Program-made: the position numbers and the translations under genes
Part shown: piece by piece, positions 1-11,717 of the stretch
Position numbering within the stretch: position 1 is the stretch's first letter
How the letters are laid out: every line of letters begins with the position of its first letter
The notes under the pieces: generated by a model
Seen by the model: only the letters and a program-made list of their open reading frames with translations
What the model was told of the DNA's origin: nothing
Databases searched by the model: none
From: Varanus komodoensis
Taxonomy: Eukaryota; Chordata; Lepidosauria; Squamata; Varanidae
Assembly: GCF_004798865.1 (NCBI RefSeq)
Contig: NW_025336587.1
Span: 1,676,734 to 1,740,733, forward strand
Direction of reading: 5' to 3'
DNA: 64,000 nt

Positions 1-51
1 GCAGCCGCCCGTTTCCCTTCACCTGCTTCCCTCAGCATTTTCCGCCCCCAG

Positions 52-3000
52 CGACAGCGACGTGGACCGCATCAGCGAATGGAAGCGGCGCGACGAGGAG
101 CGCCGGCGGGAGCTGGAAGAGAAGCGGAAGCGTGAGCAGGAGGAGGAGCTGCGCCGGCTGCGGGAGCAGGAGCGGGAGGAGAAGGAGCGGAAGAAGGAAA
201 AGGCCGATAAGGGAGAGGTGGAGCGCTCGGACGGCGAGAGCAGTCCAGACGACGAGGTCCCCCGGAAGAGCAGGAAGGGGCGGCCCAAGGCCCCCTCGGA
301 CTCTGATTCGGAAGCAGAGAAGGAGGTGAGCCGGCCAGGAACTCGGTGGAGAAGGCGAGTGGTTTGGTGTGGCCCCAGGAACGTTTCCCACTCCTCTCTG
401 AGCATCCTGCTTGGCTCTTGCTCAGAAGGCGGAAGTTGAGTTCCCTGCAGCGGGGCCTCCGGAACAAAATGGCCTGCTGGACAGTCCCAGCAAGCCTTCC
501 TCTTTCACCCCGGAGCCATTGGCTGCTCTCTTCCCTTGCCCTCTTCCCTACCCCACTTACCTCCAGCCACTGGCGGCGGGGTGCAGTTGCTTCCCTCCTG
601 TGCCGGAAGGTTGAAATGATCCTTGATTCTTCGTGATGTTACTTCTCTGTGGCCCCAAGCCCAAAACTCTCTGGGCAGTTTACAACAATTTGTAAAATAC
701 CACAACGTGCAAATGTAAAACCTCACACAATTTTGCTACAAAACACTGAGTTTAAACAACTAAGATGGGTTAGTTCAACAACTTGGACCTTTAGAACAGG
801 CCCAGGTGTGTTCTTTGGAGCTCTTCAGTGCCTTGAAGGCCGACTTAACCTGGTGGCAAAGGGACTGGAGCAAGACAAACCTGCTCAGGCTGCATTCCTG
901 GCAGGAGAAATTTCAAGCTGCAGTGAGTGTGCTGGTGATTTGGGCATATTAGCTTTGCCCCTTTTGCATTTAGCCGCAGCACTGGCAGAATGTGGCCCTG
1001 AGAGTGTTTCGGCTCAGCCTCTGCATCTTCCCCCTTTGATGCGAGCCTTAATTCTGGATGACTTATTTCTGTACAGGCTGACGAATTTTGACATACTTTG
1101 ATTTTCAAGTGTGCAGTAAAACCTTCCTGGCTCAGGTGGGGGAGACAATCTTCTGCTGTGGAGACTTGCAGAGACTTCATGTTCTCCCACAGGGATCCAC
1201 CAACCATGAAGCGAGCGGGACTGTCCACAGCCCTCCAAGCCTTGGGTGTGCCATTGCAGACACACAGGGGCCTTGTGCAGCACTGTTTCCTCATGTTAGG
1301 CATCTTGGCTGCTGCCCTGGGGGAAAAAAGGAGGGCCGTGTGGGTCGAGGCCTCAGTTGCGAGCCAGGCAGGGCTTTGCAGGTGCTTTGAGCTGGGCATG
1401 GAAGCCAGTGAGGTAGACAGTGTTTCCCTTCTTTTCTGATATTGCTGGAGTAACCCACCTTGGGCACTTTTCCCACCCGTGCTTGCTGGGGGATGCTGGG
1501 AGGTGTAGTCCAACACATCCAGAGGGCATTAGGTTGAGGAGGGCTGACTTTGGGGTAAAAGTGAAGGTTTCGTCTAGTTTTAATTCTGAAAATGATCCCC
1601 CCACAGAAGTACACATTCTGCAGTGATCGAAAGTTAAGGAAAAACCAGCGTGAAGTTGAAATGCACTCAAGAATGGAGTTTGTGGAGAGTAGATCTTCGT
1701 GTAGGTTTCTGGGTGACACCCAGCAAGTGTTCACCCAGCCCCAAAACCTGTGGCAACCAGGGGAGAGTTTTTGTATTGCCCTGCAGGTTTCTTTAGTTCT
1801 GGTAGCTGGAACACTCTTGGCCTTTGCATGCTTTCATGCTATGAATGCGTCACTGGCACCCAGGTCACTTGCCGGATCTCCAGGTGTGAGGAAGCAGGAC
1901 TGCAAGCTGAGGTCCGCCAGGGCTCACTCAGTGGAAGTGGTTCCTGGGGAGAAGCAACCTGGGTGCTTTGTTTGGGTGCTTGCCTACAAAGCCCTGAACA
2001 GCTCAGGACCAGGATACGTAAGTAACATCCTCCTGGGGAAGCTCAGGATTTCGGGGGTCCATGACTGACCCCTGAGTATTGTGGTGCCCACTCTGTGCCA
2101 CTCCCTTTCACTATGGATTAGGTAGGCAGCAACCTGTCAGGGTTCCCCATGCTGGCTGAAGGGGTGTCATTTCCAGCAGCCATGCCCAAATGTTGCCTTG
2201 TCCTCTGTACATTGCTTAGAAATGTCCTTAAGGAGCATGATTTATAATGTGCTTAAATAAATGAAGTGCTTGATTGCCTGGAACACGAGTCCCTCTTTGT
2301 GGTGCCTTCCTCCACCTCTTTTAGGTGAAAAAGCCAGCAAAGAAGCATTCTTCTGAACTCTCAAGGAAACTGAGTCAAAAAGAAAAGAGGGGCCCGGGAG
2401 ATGACAAACCCCGGAACAAGTAAGGACCCAGGCTGGCTTGCAGCTGCAAGGTGTGTTTATCTTGTCCCTTAGTCAAGAAGATTCCCAGGGCAGCTTACAA
2501 AGATAAGAGCTCACACTTTCAAAGGCAGAACACAGAAGGAGAATGCAGGAGCAGGATGAAAAGAACAGGGAGGCAGGTCCTTAGCGACAAACTAAACTGG
2601 GGGTTGGCAGAGGAGATGTGTACCCAGGGCCATGTGTGTCACAGCTTTGGGCACATAATCCTGTCCTCCAACATGCCTGCTTTGGCTCTCGCCCACTCAG
2701 TAGCTTTGCAGCGTTCTCCAGATGCCCTTGGCTTTGCAGAGCTTACCCAGAAGCACCTGCAACATGGTCATCCAGTGGTGATCCAGGAATCTCCACAGTT
2801 TCTTGCACCAGCAGACTCTTGCTGCTCACCATTTCCCTCCTGGGAATGTGAGCACATCTGTGGCACAAAACATTTGTCCAGGGAAAGTTTGTCTCTTAAG
2901 GGGTGAGAAAAACACACCACAGTAAAGGTCCGTTTTTAATCATCCTGCACTTTTGCCTGAAGTTTAACCATGATGGTTTATGATTCTTTTCTAATACGTC

Positions 3001-5534
3001 ACATATTTTGAGCTTAGAAATCTCGGTGGGGTACAGCTGTGGGGTATTCCCCCTTCCTCCACCCCCAGTACTTTCAAAAAGGGCTTGGGATGGTAAAATG
3101 ATCCCAAAGAGTATTGGTGTTTATTTTTCAGGTGTTGGCTTTTGTGGGTTGCGTGTTGGTCGCTACTCCAGAGTGTGGAGTAGTCACGGCCCTCTGTGCA
3201 GTGCTTCCCCTCTCCCTTCACCACCCCCACCTGCCCGCCATGGTCAAGTTTCTGACTGTCTTTTCTTCTCTTTCTGTGTAAAGAGCTCTGAAAGTGGAGC
3301 GAGGCAGGAAAAGGTCAGATCTACTCCCAGAAAGGAGGGTGGAGAAGAAAAAAGGTAACAAGGGGTGTCAGGGTGGGGGTGGGGAGCCCATTGATTTGTG
3401 ATGAGGAAAGAGTGTGGGGCCAGTGGCATCACTGTTCGGTTTTCACATAGTTCCACAACCCTTTTTGGACCTCTTGCAGAGCCCACGATTGAGGAGAAAC
3501 TCCAGAAGTTGCACAGCGAGATTAAGTTTGCTCTGAAAGTTGATAACCCGGTAAGCTCCAAGGTCTCCCCTGATTTGAACTTGCACACACGAATCTGTCC
3601 CGGCCAAATCCCTGACTTGCCTGAGGGACCTTGCCTCCCTCGCCATTGCCCTGCCGTTCTGGCTGCTGCGGAAGAGCCAGGTAGCCATCCCCTTCTCCAG
3701 CAGGAAAACACCCTGATCCGCAGCTGCTGAAAGGGAAGCGCTGTTCCTGGTGGGAAAGAGGGGAAGTCACAGGTATGGCGAAGGGTGCTGGGGCCAAGCG
3801 TCACTGTCACACGCTCAGCTGTCCCCTGGGGCCACCTGTGTGCTCAGCCTGCAGATTCACGGAGCAACCGCTGCAGCTCTGAGCCGTTGTGGGTGGCACA
3901 AACGAGACTCTCAGTTTGCCTAAACTCAGGAGGCCTGGCTGCTCATCAGCACCACCTTCTCTCCCCTCCCCAGGACATCAAGAGGTGCCTCAGCGCTCTG
4001 GAAGAGCTTGGCAGCCTGCAGGTCACCTCTCAGATCCTCCAGAAGCACACCGATGTCGTGGCCACTTTGAAAAAGGTGGGGGTGGTCTTGCTTTGCTTCC
4101 CCTTTTTCTGTGCTATTGGGGAAGGTCTGCACCTGTGCCTGACTGGCCAGCATTTCCTCTCGATGCCCGGCATCACTTTCCCGCCCTCTGCCTGGCCGCT
4201 GCCTTCTGCTGCAAGATGGGGCACCAGCTGCATGCTTCACACCTGTGTGCCGGGATTACACCCCATCCAGGTGGGGGGCAGCCCTGAGGGGAGGCCTTCG
4301 GGCTCCCTCACCCTTCTGTGCACCTGGGGGCAGGGGCACTCACGTCCTCCTGTTGCTCTGTGTGTGATAAGATCCGACGTTACAAAGCAAACAAAGACGT
4401 GATGGAGAAGGCGGCAGAGGTCTACACGTGCCTGAAGTCCCGCGTCCTGGGCCCAAAGGTCGGGACAAACCAGAAAATCAACCGGACCAATTCTGAGAAG
4501 GACAAAGGGGAAGAGGACAACGGGAAGGAGAAGCTGCCTGAAGGAGAAACGCCAAATGAGAAGGGCAAAGAGGAGACGAGTGCTGGTAAAGGCAGCGGTG
4601 CTGAGCGGGGATGGCAGACCCCTTCCTGGGTAGGACATGGGTTGGGATGCTGGGGTGTCTCCTCTTGGAGACAGAAACTTGCCAGAACTTTGCTTGGTCC
4701 GAGATCAGCCTCCCTGTCATCTCCGCGAGAAGCCAAACCCTCCCAGCCAGTCTGCTGTGCCCCTTTCCAGGCAACTCCATTCTGTCCCCTCTCGCACCCA
4801 GCTTCCCGTTCTTTTTGTGCCAAGCAGACTGTCTGCTTTCCATGCCTGCCAACATGCGGCGGCGGCTCCACCCAAGTGTAGTGAACTGAGCAGTGGGGGA
4901 TACCCAACGTGGAGAGGGCTTGGCTGAGCTTTTGTTTTTGCACGCTTTAAATCATGGCTCTTCCTTCTCCTGGATGGCCTGTATCTCTTCCTGGAGACTT
5001 AACGTTTTTCTCCTCTTCAGATCTCCCAGCCCCTGTGAATGGAGAATCAGCAGCCCAGAAGGGGGAAGGCGGAGTGGAGAACAAGGATGGGAGTGAAGAC
5101 TGGACTTCCGGAGAGGTTAAGAGAGGAGCATCCCCCAAAGATGCCCACAACGAGTAAGGATGGTTTCTGGGTTTGGAGATCAGGTGCTGCTCAAGGCCCA
5201 GACACAGCAGGCTGTCCATGTGGGAGAAATCCATTCTTTTAGAAAGGCGGTCCCAGACCCCGTACTGCAGAGACCTTCGTTTGCAGTTGGAATGGATTAG
5301 GTGAATTGGCTGAATTTGCAACAGGAGCTGCCCGTGCAGAATTTTTGCGAGGGACTGGCCTGGTGGTGGGGGAAGATCACCCCGCTCGCCTTCTCTTCCA
5401 TCCTCACCTCCCGCTGACTTCCTTCTCCGTGTTCCTGCAGAGCGCAAGAGTATCCTGGGATGGACCGGGCAGTGGCCGAGCGGGAGAAGACTCGCGTGGA
5501 GTCGGACTCGGCCGACGAAGACGACGAAAGCTGA
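52..5534 (+). CDS. HDGFL2: HDGF-like protein 2, last eight coding exons
   Basis: Coding exons read at 52-325, 2325-2419, 3284-3354, 3480-3550, 3974-4075, 4372-4585, 5021-5153 and 5441-5534; every junction is GT-AG and the phases chain without a break to TGA at 5532-5534. The 5' half, including the PWWP domain, lies upstream of the window. The first exon encodes the charged coil starting [20 protein letters not shown], nearly as in mammalian HDGFL2. Exons 4-6 encode an integrase-binding-type helical domain ([18 protein letters not shown], then [20 protein letters not shown], then [18 protein letters not shown]), as in LEDGF/PSIP1. Family members read H3K36-methylated chromatin through PWWP and bind transcription and repair partners through this domain in the nucleus. 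The tail is acidic and ends [11 protein letters not shown]. The exon-6 acceptor at 4371 has a weak pyrimidine tract. The strand is opposite to the neighbouring perilipin-like genes, so HDGFL2 and gene C are convergent. Confidence 0.95.
326..2324 (+). other. HDGFL2 intron
   Basis: The intron has donor gtgagc at 326 and acceptor ttttag ending at 2324. It holds a short copy of the widespread 'tgctgggaggtgtagtccaa' repeat at about 1480-1545. An AATAAA-like run near 2255 is not expected to be used. Frames in it on both strands look random. Confidence 0.7.
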
Positions 5535-7495
5535 GGCCAAAGGAAAGCCCCCAGGAGAGATTGGCCCCGACTTCTGGCTCTCCGGCAGAGGCCGTGGGCC
5601 TAGCCTCTGCTTTGCCCTGTGTTCCAGAGCTTCCCCGAGCCACACAGTAGATGACTTTCTAGGTCACGTTCCCATTCCCTCGTGCCCTCCTCTTTCTCGC
5701 TCTCGCTCGCTCTCCACCTGCCTTTTCCTCCCTCCTCTCCCTTGCTCTCGAGAAAATTGCAGACTTCAGAGGCAACCCCACACAACTGTAGGTTTGTACC
5801 AGTCCCATGTTTTTTGGGCTCCTCGCACCCCTTCCAGCCTTGACGCTTGTGATTTCGACAGACATGAACATATAAAGGGTTGTTTTTTTTTAATGAAAAA
5901 GGCCATTCATCTTTGTCAAAGCAGTTTAAGTTTTTTTCTCTTTTCTCTCCTGCTCAGCCCCTCCCTTTCGTGAGCAAGGAACGAGAGGGTTGCGGGACAA
6001 CGGTGGTGGTTGGCGCATACCGCCTTTGTGTTCTCAGGCACCTGTTTTCCAGGGCACCACCGGTAAAGTGCCAGACCTGCAGGGTTGCTGTTCCTCAGCA
6101 AGTTGGTCTTCCCTGCAGCCGAGAGCTGCCTCACTTTCCCAGTTCTCACTTGGGCTGAGGGAACCCGGTTCCCACCTGAAGAGCTCCTTCTGGCAGGGCT
6201 GGGGCCATGTCCTGGAGGCCAAGCCAGCCGCTGTCTTCCTACCTACCACTTGCGCAGTATGGTTGGTTCTTCCTCCCCTGCCCCCTTGTTCCCCGCTTTG
6301 CTGTCACTTCAGACGCGCCCCTCTCCTGCCAGGATAGGCAAGCCCTGCAGCGGTTGCTGCGGCTGCGTGACTCCCGCTTTGTGGGCGTTGGCATCCAGGG
6401 CAAGCAGAAGTGCTGGGTCACCACTGGGAAGGCAGAGTCGGACTCCAGCATCTGCTCACGAGAGTGCCTTCTTGCTGGAGCCACACCCTGCGTCCTTTGC
6501 AGGATTCCACCGAGTAGGGGCAGCCTGCAGAGAGCTTTGAGGGCGTCAGCCTTGTCCATCGGGACGATAGAGGGGGGGCGCCTCCATGGTCCTGCCACCG
6601 TGTGGTCTGTGCTGCTGGAGGCTCCCTGCACGCGGAAATGTTGGGCGCACGCCAGTGCGGGTTTCTTGCTTGCAGGGGGAGCCTTTGTAAAACGTCCCCG
6701 CGGTGACACAGGCTCTCTTGCCACCTTGAGGTCTCGTTCTGCTTCAGCCAGGGGTGGGCAGGAAGCAGATCTCCAGGCACTCTGGGCTTCAGCTTCCGGC
6801 TGCACCCTGGGAGCTGAGGTCCAAAGTCTTGAAGGCCACCCTGGTGTGGATCAGCTCTTCTTGCTGGCCACCCATCACGAGCAGTTGCACGAAAACAGCC
6901 CGGAAGGAGCATGCAGTGCTTTGCCCCCAAATCTGAAAAAGCGGCAGAAACTTCCTTTCAGCCACGTTTTGTAGTTTGGCTTGGGAAGGCTCAGAGACTT
7001 TGGGGGAGGGTGGGAATGGCTCCAGTTAAAATTGCACTCTGGCTGCAGATGCAAAGACGGCCTGTTTTCTGTGTGTCTTCTCTGTGTCTCCTGCCCATGT
7101 TTTCCCATTTGCTTCGCATACCCGCTTTTGTTTCCAAGTTTTTCTATATTCTTCTTGTCCAGCTGCTCCCAGAATGCACCGGGGCACTCCATGAGTGCTG
7201 ACTGGTTGCTCAGTCATGCCTTCGTTTGGAACTTGAGAATTGTGAAGTTCAGCGCGTGGCTTTGTTTGTTTTTTACTTTCTTTGCTTAGGGTAGTGGAGT
7301 TGGCTTTTTGCAGCACAACGGGGTGTGGGTTTAAGGATTTGTCACCAAAGCAGACTTCTTCTGAAGTGCTTTGGCCAGGAGGAATCCAGGTAGAAGAAGA
7401 AACGGGCAAAAATATTGGCAAAGTTCATGGAAGAATATGAAGATATTATTTTGTTTTTGGTAACCATGAAATAAAGATGTTCCAATCTGACAAGG
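5535..7495 (+). other. HDGFL2: HDGFL2 3' untranslated region
   Basis: The stretch follows the TGA at 5532-5534 and has no coding continuation. A canonical AATAAA lies at 7470-7475 with a GT-rich stretch just after it (about 7500-7540), giving a 3'UTR of about 1.95 kb. Open frames inside it have no recognisable protein. Confidence 0.6.
7470..7475 (+). terminator. Poly(A) signal of HDGFL2
   Basis: AATAAA hexamer followed by GT-rich sequence, the first good plus-strand signal downstream of the HDGFL2 stop codon. Confidence 0.55.
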
Positions 7496-10322
7496 AAAGT
7501 GTTTTGGCTGTCAGTAATGGAATGCAGTGTTGCGTTGCCATAAGAGTGAAGGACAGGCAAGATGTGTTGCTGGCCACAAAACTGAAATACTGAGAGCTCA
7601 TGGCCTCCCGTTTTCGTTTGTCATTCTTGTGATGCTGCAGAATATCTGCAGACTTCTAATCAACATACAGTGAAATCTTACAGGCCAGAAGAATTTCTAA
7701 ATACAGCAGACTGGATTCCTGAAGTAGAAATGCCTTTGATTAACCTCCATTGCTTGCAATAGGTCTGCTTAAGAGTATGTCTTGGGGGTGGAGGTCAAGT
7801 CGGGGTACAGATTCCAGGCAGAGATGGGAGAGGTTTCTTCTCCAAATGCTACTGCACTGCAGCATTCATCAACTGTCAGCATGGTCTAGGGCTGATGGGA
7901 GCTGTAGCCCAACCTCTGGAGGATCGGGCATGTGTCCCCCACTGGGCCCTGTGGTGTTCAGGCTACAATCCTTTATATCTTTAGCTCCCAGCATCATTCA
8001 GCCAACCTCCCCCCCACCCCCCACAAACACATACACACTTTCCACCATTGCACTTCTGTTAATGCAGCCCAAGACTGCATTGGCTTAGCTGCAGCGGCAC
8101 ATTATGGCCTTATATAACTGGTGGTCCAGGAGGGACATGATCAAATGCGTGTTTAGACAGGAGGACAGTCCTCCAGTTTCCATGGCATAATCGGCTGGGA
8201 AATGCTGGGAGTCATAAGCCTTCCTTCTGGCTAAACATGGCCAGGTGCATCCCTTAATTTCTATATGGTTACAGAATTCAGCTTGTTGCAGAGCAAAGTT
8301 TGGAGCAGAATTTAGCCTAGTGCATGTGCATTTGAGAGAGAACAACTCAGTGAACTAAGTGGTTCTGTATCAGTAACATCTCCACAAAAAAGGGAGCATC
8401 AAGGAACTCTCTGCAGGGAAACAGAGTGAACCAGAGCCTTCATCAGCCAGGGATAACAAAGAAAGCAGGTACGGTGGTGGGGGGGGTGTCCCTTGATTTA
8501 GCATTTGCAAAGCCCAGTTCTGAAGCTTGACTTTACAAGCAGAGGGATGTACCTTGCATGCAAAATGCCTCAGGCAGGTATTACCCCACCCCTTTTGAAG
8601 TCACTGTGAATCTTGAGGGCAATACGGCTGCTTCAGCTGTGTCTTAATCGATAACCACAATGCAATATGAGCCCATCACACAAGTCATATTAAAACTACC
8701 TGATTAAAATGAATGGCTAAAAACCTGTCAGCTTTAAGAGGATGGCCCGGTTTGGCTGGAAAGTCTCAGGATTTTGCCAAGAAAACCTGCCCCTGGGTGT
8801 TTTCTCAGCCGTGCAAGCAACACCTCTGGAGCAGATGTGATCCAGGAAAGCTACCCTGTGAGCAGGTGGCCTGTGAGGTAACCAGGCCCAGGCTGTTAAG
8901 TGCTGGGTCTTGGAATAGGGGAAGCATGGTGCCTCTAAACCTATGTAGAGTGCCTTCTCACCTTCAGCCGTTCCTGCCCCAGTCCCCTCCAGGACCTGAT
9001 GCTCTGTAAGACTATGGCTTCCATTAGTCTTGGTCAGTATTGTGGGAAGATACAAACGGTGATCAGAAGGGCACTGAGCCCAAGACAACAATCCCTCCTG
9101 AAAACCAAAACATGCACCCTCCCCCACCCCCTTCTAACAGTTTCTTAGCACAGCTTGTGATATGGAGGGCTGTTGTGGAAGGGGGTTGGACCTAGAATTC
9201 TGCCTCCCACGGGGAAAGGGTGAGACGCAGTGCTTGGGAAGAAAGCTTGGTGTGGGGAAGGAGGGATCCGTGCGTGCATCAGTAATAGGCATAGCCGTGA
9301 TGCCTTCTCTGGCCTGTGCCTTTGCTGTCCATCTGCACACGCAGTGCGGAAATTCGAGGAGAGCAAACTAGCCTTCCCCCAATAACACAGTTTGGAAGAT
9401 GGGACTGCTGCTCCCACTGATGCAGGCAAAATGGGACGGAGGTAGCGCTGGTTCACAAGTAACGCTAATCCAGAGAACCAATTGCTACCTGAACCATGGT
9501 TTAACGATGGCTTGTTAACCACAAACAACCCAACGTTTGCAGTCTTTGTGTTACCAGGAGTTCTCTTCTTGCATTGTTGGTGATTAGCCACCATAATTAA
9601 TACATGCTGTCAGGTTCATATGTTACAATTACCCATGAATGATACTCTGGGTTGCTCTTACATGCAAACTGAGCTAGAGGGCAAGAACTAACATGGCTTG
9701 TCCTGAGAGTAAACTTGGGATAATCTACAGCAGGCAAACAGAACCTCTTTCAGTCCAAGGCCTGGATTCCGTTTTGGAGAGGCTATCAGGTCATGAATGA
9801 GGGTGAAAACACTGGCAGATTTGGCTTAAGGTTCCTAAGACGAACCTTGGAGAGGCTGTTCAACTTTTTTTTAAAATGGGGACAGTGGTTGGGAGATGGA
9901 GAGGAGGGTCATGTGAGTGTCTGCCCCTTCCACCATGTTTATAAGGACACCCCATTGTTTTTAGAATTTTCCTGTATCCAGTGGCTAATCACATCCCTGC
10001 CCCCCCCCCCCCCCCCGCCAGCTATTTGTCCTGATCAGGCAGTTTAAATCCACTTCCCAGCACTCTTCATTTCACCCATGCAACTGGAAACTGAGTCTTG
10101 CAAGCACAGCAGGGCAGGGTGATGTGGTGGCTGGGAAACGGCCCCGAAAGCAAAACAGCTACAGCGTAAATGCCGCATCGAGTCTCCCCTCTTATTTCAG
10201 TAACTTGAACCCCAAACTTATTCCCTGGAAGCAAAATACCCAGGCAGCCCTTCGGGGTGAGCTCCACACCCATTTGCAATGGCTGAGTCAAAAACATGGC
10301 AAATGTGAGATCTTCCTCTTTC
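7496..10322. other. Intergenic spacer between convergent genes
   Basis: This separates the 3' ends of HDGFL2 (+) and perilipin-like gene C (-). It holds a 'gctgatgggagctgtagccc' repeat fragment at about 7860-7940, an element resembling the unclassified family at 41 and 50 kb (about 9430-9600), and a long C tract near 10000. I see no gene here and no obvious AATAAA for gene C close to its stop. Confidence 0.5.
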
Positions 10323-11345
10323 TTAGTCACTGCAGCCTTTGGGGTCGTACGCTTGCTGAATTTTCAATACGTTCCTCTCCACTGGCATGCTTGGAAGTGT
10401 TTCATTGTTACTCTGTTTTGGGTTGTGTGCCACTTGAGTGTTCTGTGTGTCCCTCTCCTTTGGTCCCTGCATTCTTTGTGGGGCCAACACAGCTTCTTTC
10501 ACAGAAGGCTTCCCATTATTATGGTTCTTTAAGATATAGGTCTGCAGGAGTTTCAGTACACCCCATTCTTCTTTCCCTGAAGATGGCACCTCTTTTCTTT
10601 CCTTGCCAAACGGCATTTCATCCTCGCAACCTTTTGGCTCATGTTCCCGTTGGATTTTCAGGATGTCCCTCCATTCCCCTTGAGGAGAAGACTGTACCTC
10701 TTCCTCCTTGCCAGAAAGAGCACCTTCATCACAGCCTTTAGGATCATGGGCCTGTTGGATTTTCAGTATATTCCTGAATTCCCATGTGTTGGAAGAAGGG
10801 ACCGCCTCCTCACCAGATGGAGCACCTTCGTCACAGCCTTTGGGGTCATAGGCCCGTTGTATTTTCAGAATGTCCCTCAACACCTGTTCATTGGAAGGCT
10901 GTACTACCTTCTCCTCTTCCTTGAGAGAAGATACTCCATCATTTTGACCTTTGGGGAGATAAGATTGCAGGATTTTCATTACGTTCCAGGCCTCCTGTTT
11001 GTTAGAAGGTGGGACCTGTTCTTTTTCTTTATGGTAAGGCGGGAACTCTCCTTTTTTCTTGCTGGAAGATGCTTCATCCTCACATCCTTTGGGATCATAT
11101 TCCCGTTGGATTTTTAGGATGTCCCTCAACTCCTGTTTCTCGGAAGGGTGGACCTCTTCTTTTTCTTTCCTGGAAGATGCTTCATCCTCACAACCTTTGG
11201 GGCCATGGTCTCGTTGGAGTTTCAGGATGTCCCTCAGCTCCTGTTTCTCGGAAGGGTGGACCTCTTCCTCCTTTCCAAAAGATGCTTCTTCATCACAACC
11301 TTGTGGGTCATAGGCCCGCTGGATTTTCAGGATGTCTCTTGGCTT
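10323..11345 (-). repeat. Coding tandem repeat, ILKIQxxYDPKGC units
   Basis: About ten head-to-tail copies, period roughly 102-110 nt, make up the last ~340 codons of gene C. The copies are diverged at DNA level yet keep one open frame, so the array looks old and selected rather than a fresh expansion. Confidence 0.85.
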
Positions 11346-11717
11346 CACTGCCTGCATGCTGGAAGCGGGGGCATTTTCCTTCACATCTGGCTGGCCCAGA
11401 GACGTTGGGCCAGGGACATTGTCCTTCAGCCATAGCAAAGCCTCAGGGCTCTGAAAGGCATACTCCATCAGCGCATCCATGGAGACCTGGGCTTCAGCCA
11501 TGACCTTTAAGCTCTTGTTCAGTACACCACCAGAGATCTCCCCAAGATTGTGAGCTGAGGCGAAATCAGAGTGGAGCTCAGCCATGTGATGATGGGTCTG
11601 GTGTAGCTTGTTTCGGAGGTCATCTGGGAGATCTTTGAGGTTCTCCAGGAGGTTCTTATAGGTGTCCGTAAGGCTGTGGGTCAGGCTTCGGGATATTTCC
11701 AGGGTTGTGGTTTCCAC
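10323..11717 (-). CDS. Gene C last exon: helical bundle plus ~35-residue tandem repeats
   Basis: The acceptor is ccaaaag just above 11717, phase 0. The first ~125 residues align with the perilipin C-terminal four-helix bundle ([16 protein letters not shown], then a segment ending [15 protein letters not shown] where PLIN3 has TWLVGPFAPG). The exon then holds about ten units of 28-46 residues (mostly 34-37), each starting with a form of [17 protein letters not shown] and running into a Lys/Glu/Ser/Pro-rich linker such as [13 protein letters not shown]. Units 4, 8 and 9 are diverged. The last unit stops directly after DPKGCSD. The DPKGC cysteine recurs in most units. Other perilipins end shortly after the bundle, so this tail is extra. 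Confidence 0.85.
   Translation of the reverse strand: METTTLEISRSLTHSLTDTYKNLLENLKDLPDDLRNKLHQTHHHMAELHSDFASAHNLGEISGGVLNKSLKVMAEAQVSMDALMEYAFQSPEALLWLKDNVPGPTSLGQPDVKENAPASSMQAVKPRDILKIQRAYDPQGCDEEASFGKEEEVHPSEKQELRDILKLQRDHGPKGCEDEASSRKEKEEVHPSEKQELRDILKIQREYDPKGCEDEASSSKKKGEFPPYHKEKEQVPPSNKQEAWNVMKILQSYLPKGQNDGVSSLKEEEKVVQPSNEQVLRDILKIQRAYDPKGCDEGAPSGEEAVPSSNTWEFRNILKIQQAHDPKGCDEGALSGKEEEVQSSPQGEWRDILKIQREHEPKGCEDEMPFGKERKEVPSSGKEEWGVLKLLQTYILKNHNNGKPSVKEAVLAPQRMQGPKERDTQNTQVAHNPKQSNNETLPSMPVERNVLKIQQAYDPKGCSD

Noticed and set aside
845-1516. Minus-strand 223-residue frame inside an HDGFL2 intron
   Set aside because: No recognisable domain and no splice or start support; the region is a clean GT-AG intron of HDGFL2.
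10641-11503. Plus-strand frames over the gene C last exon
   Set aside because: Antisense shadows of the ILKIQ repeat array; no start context or domain.
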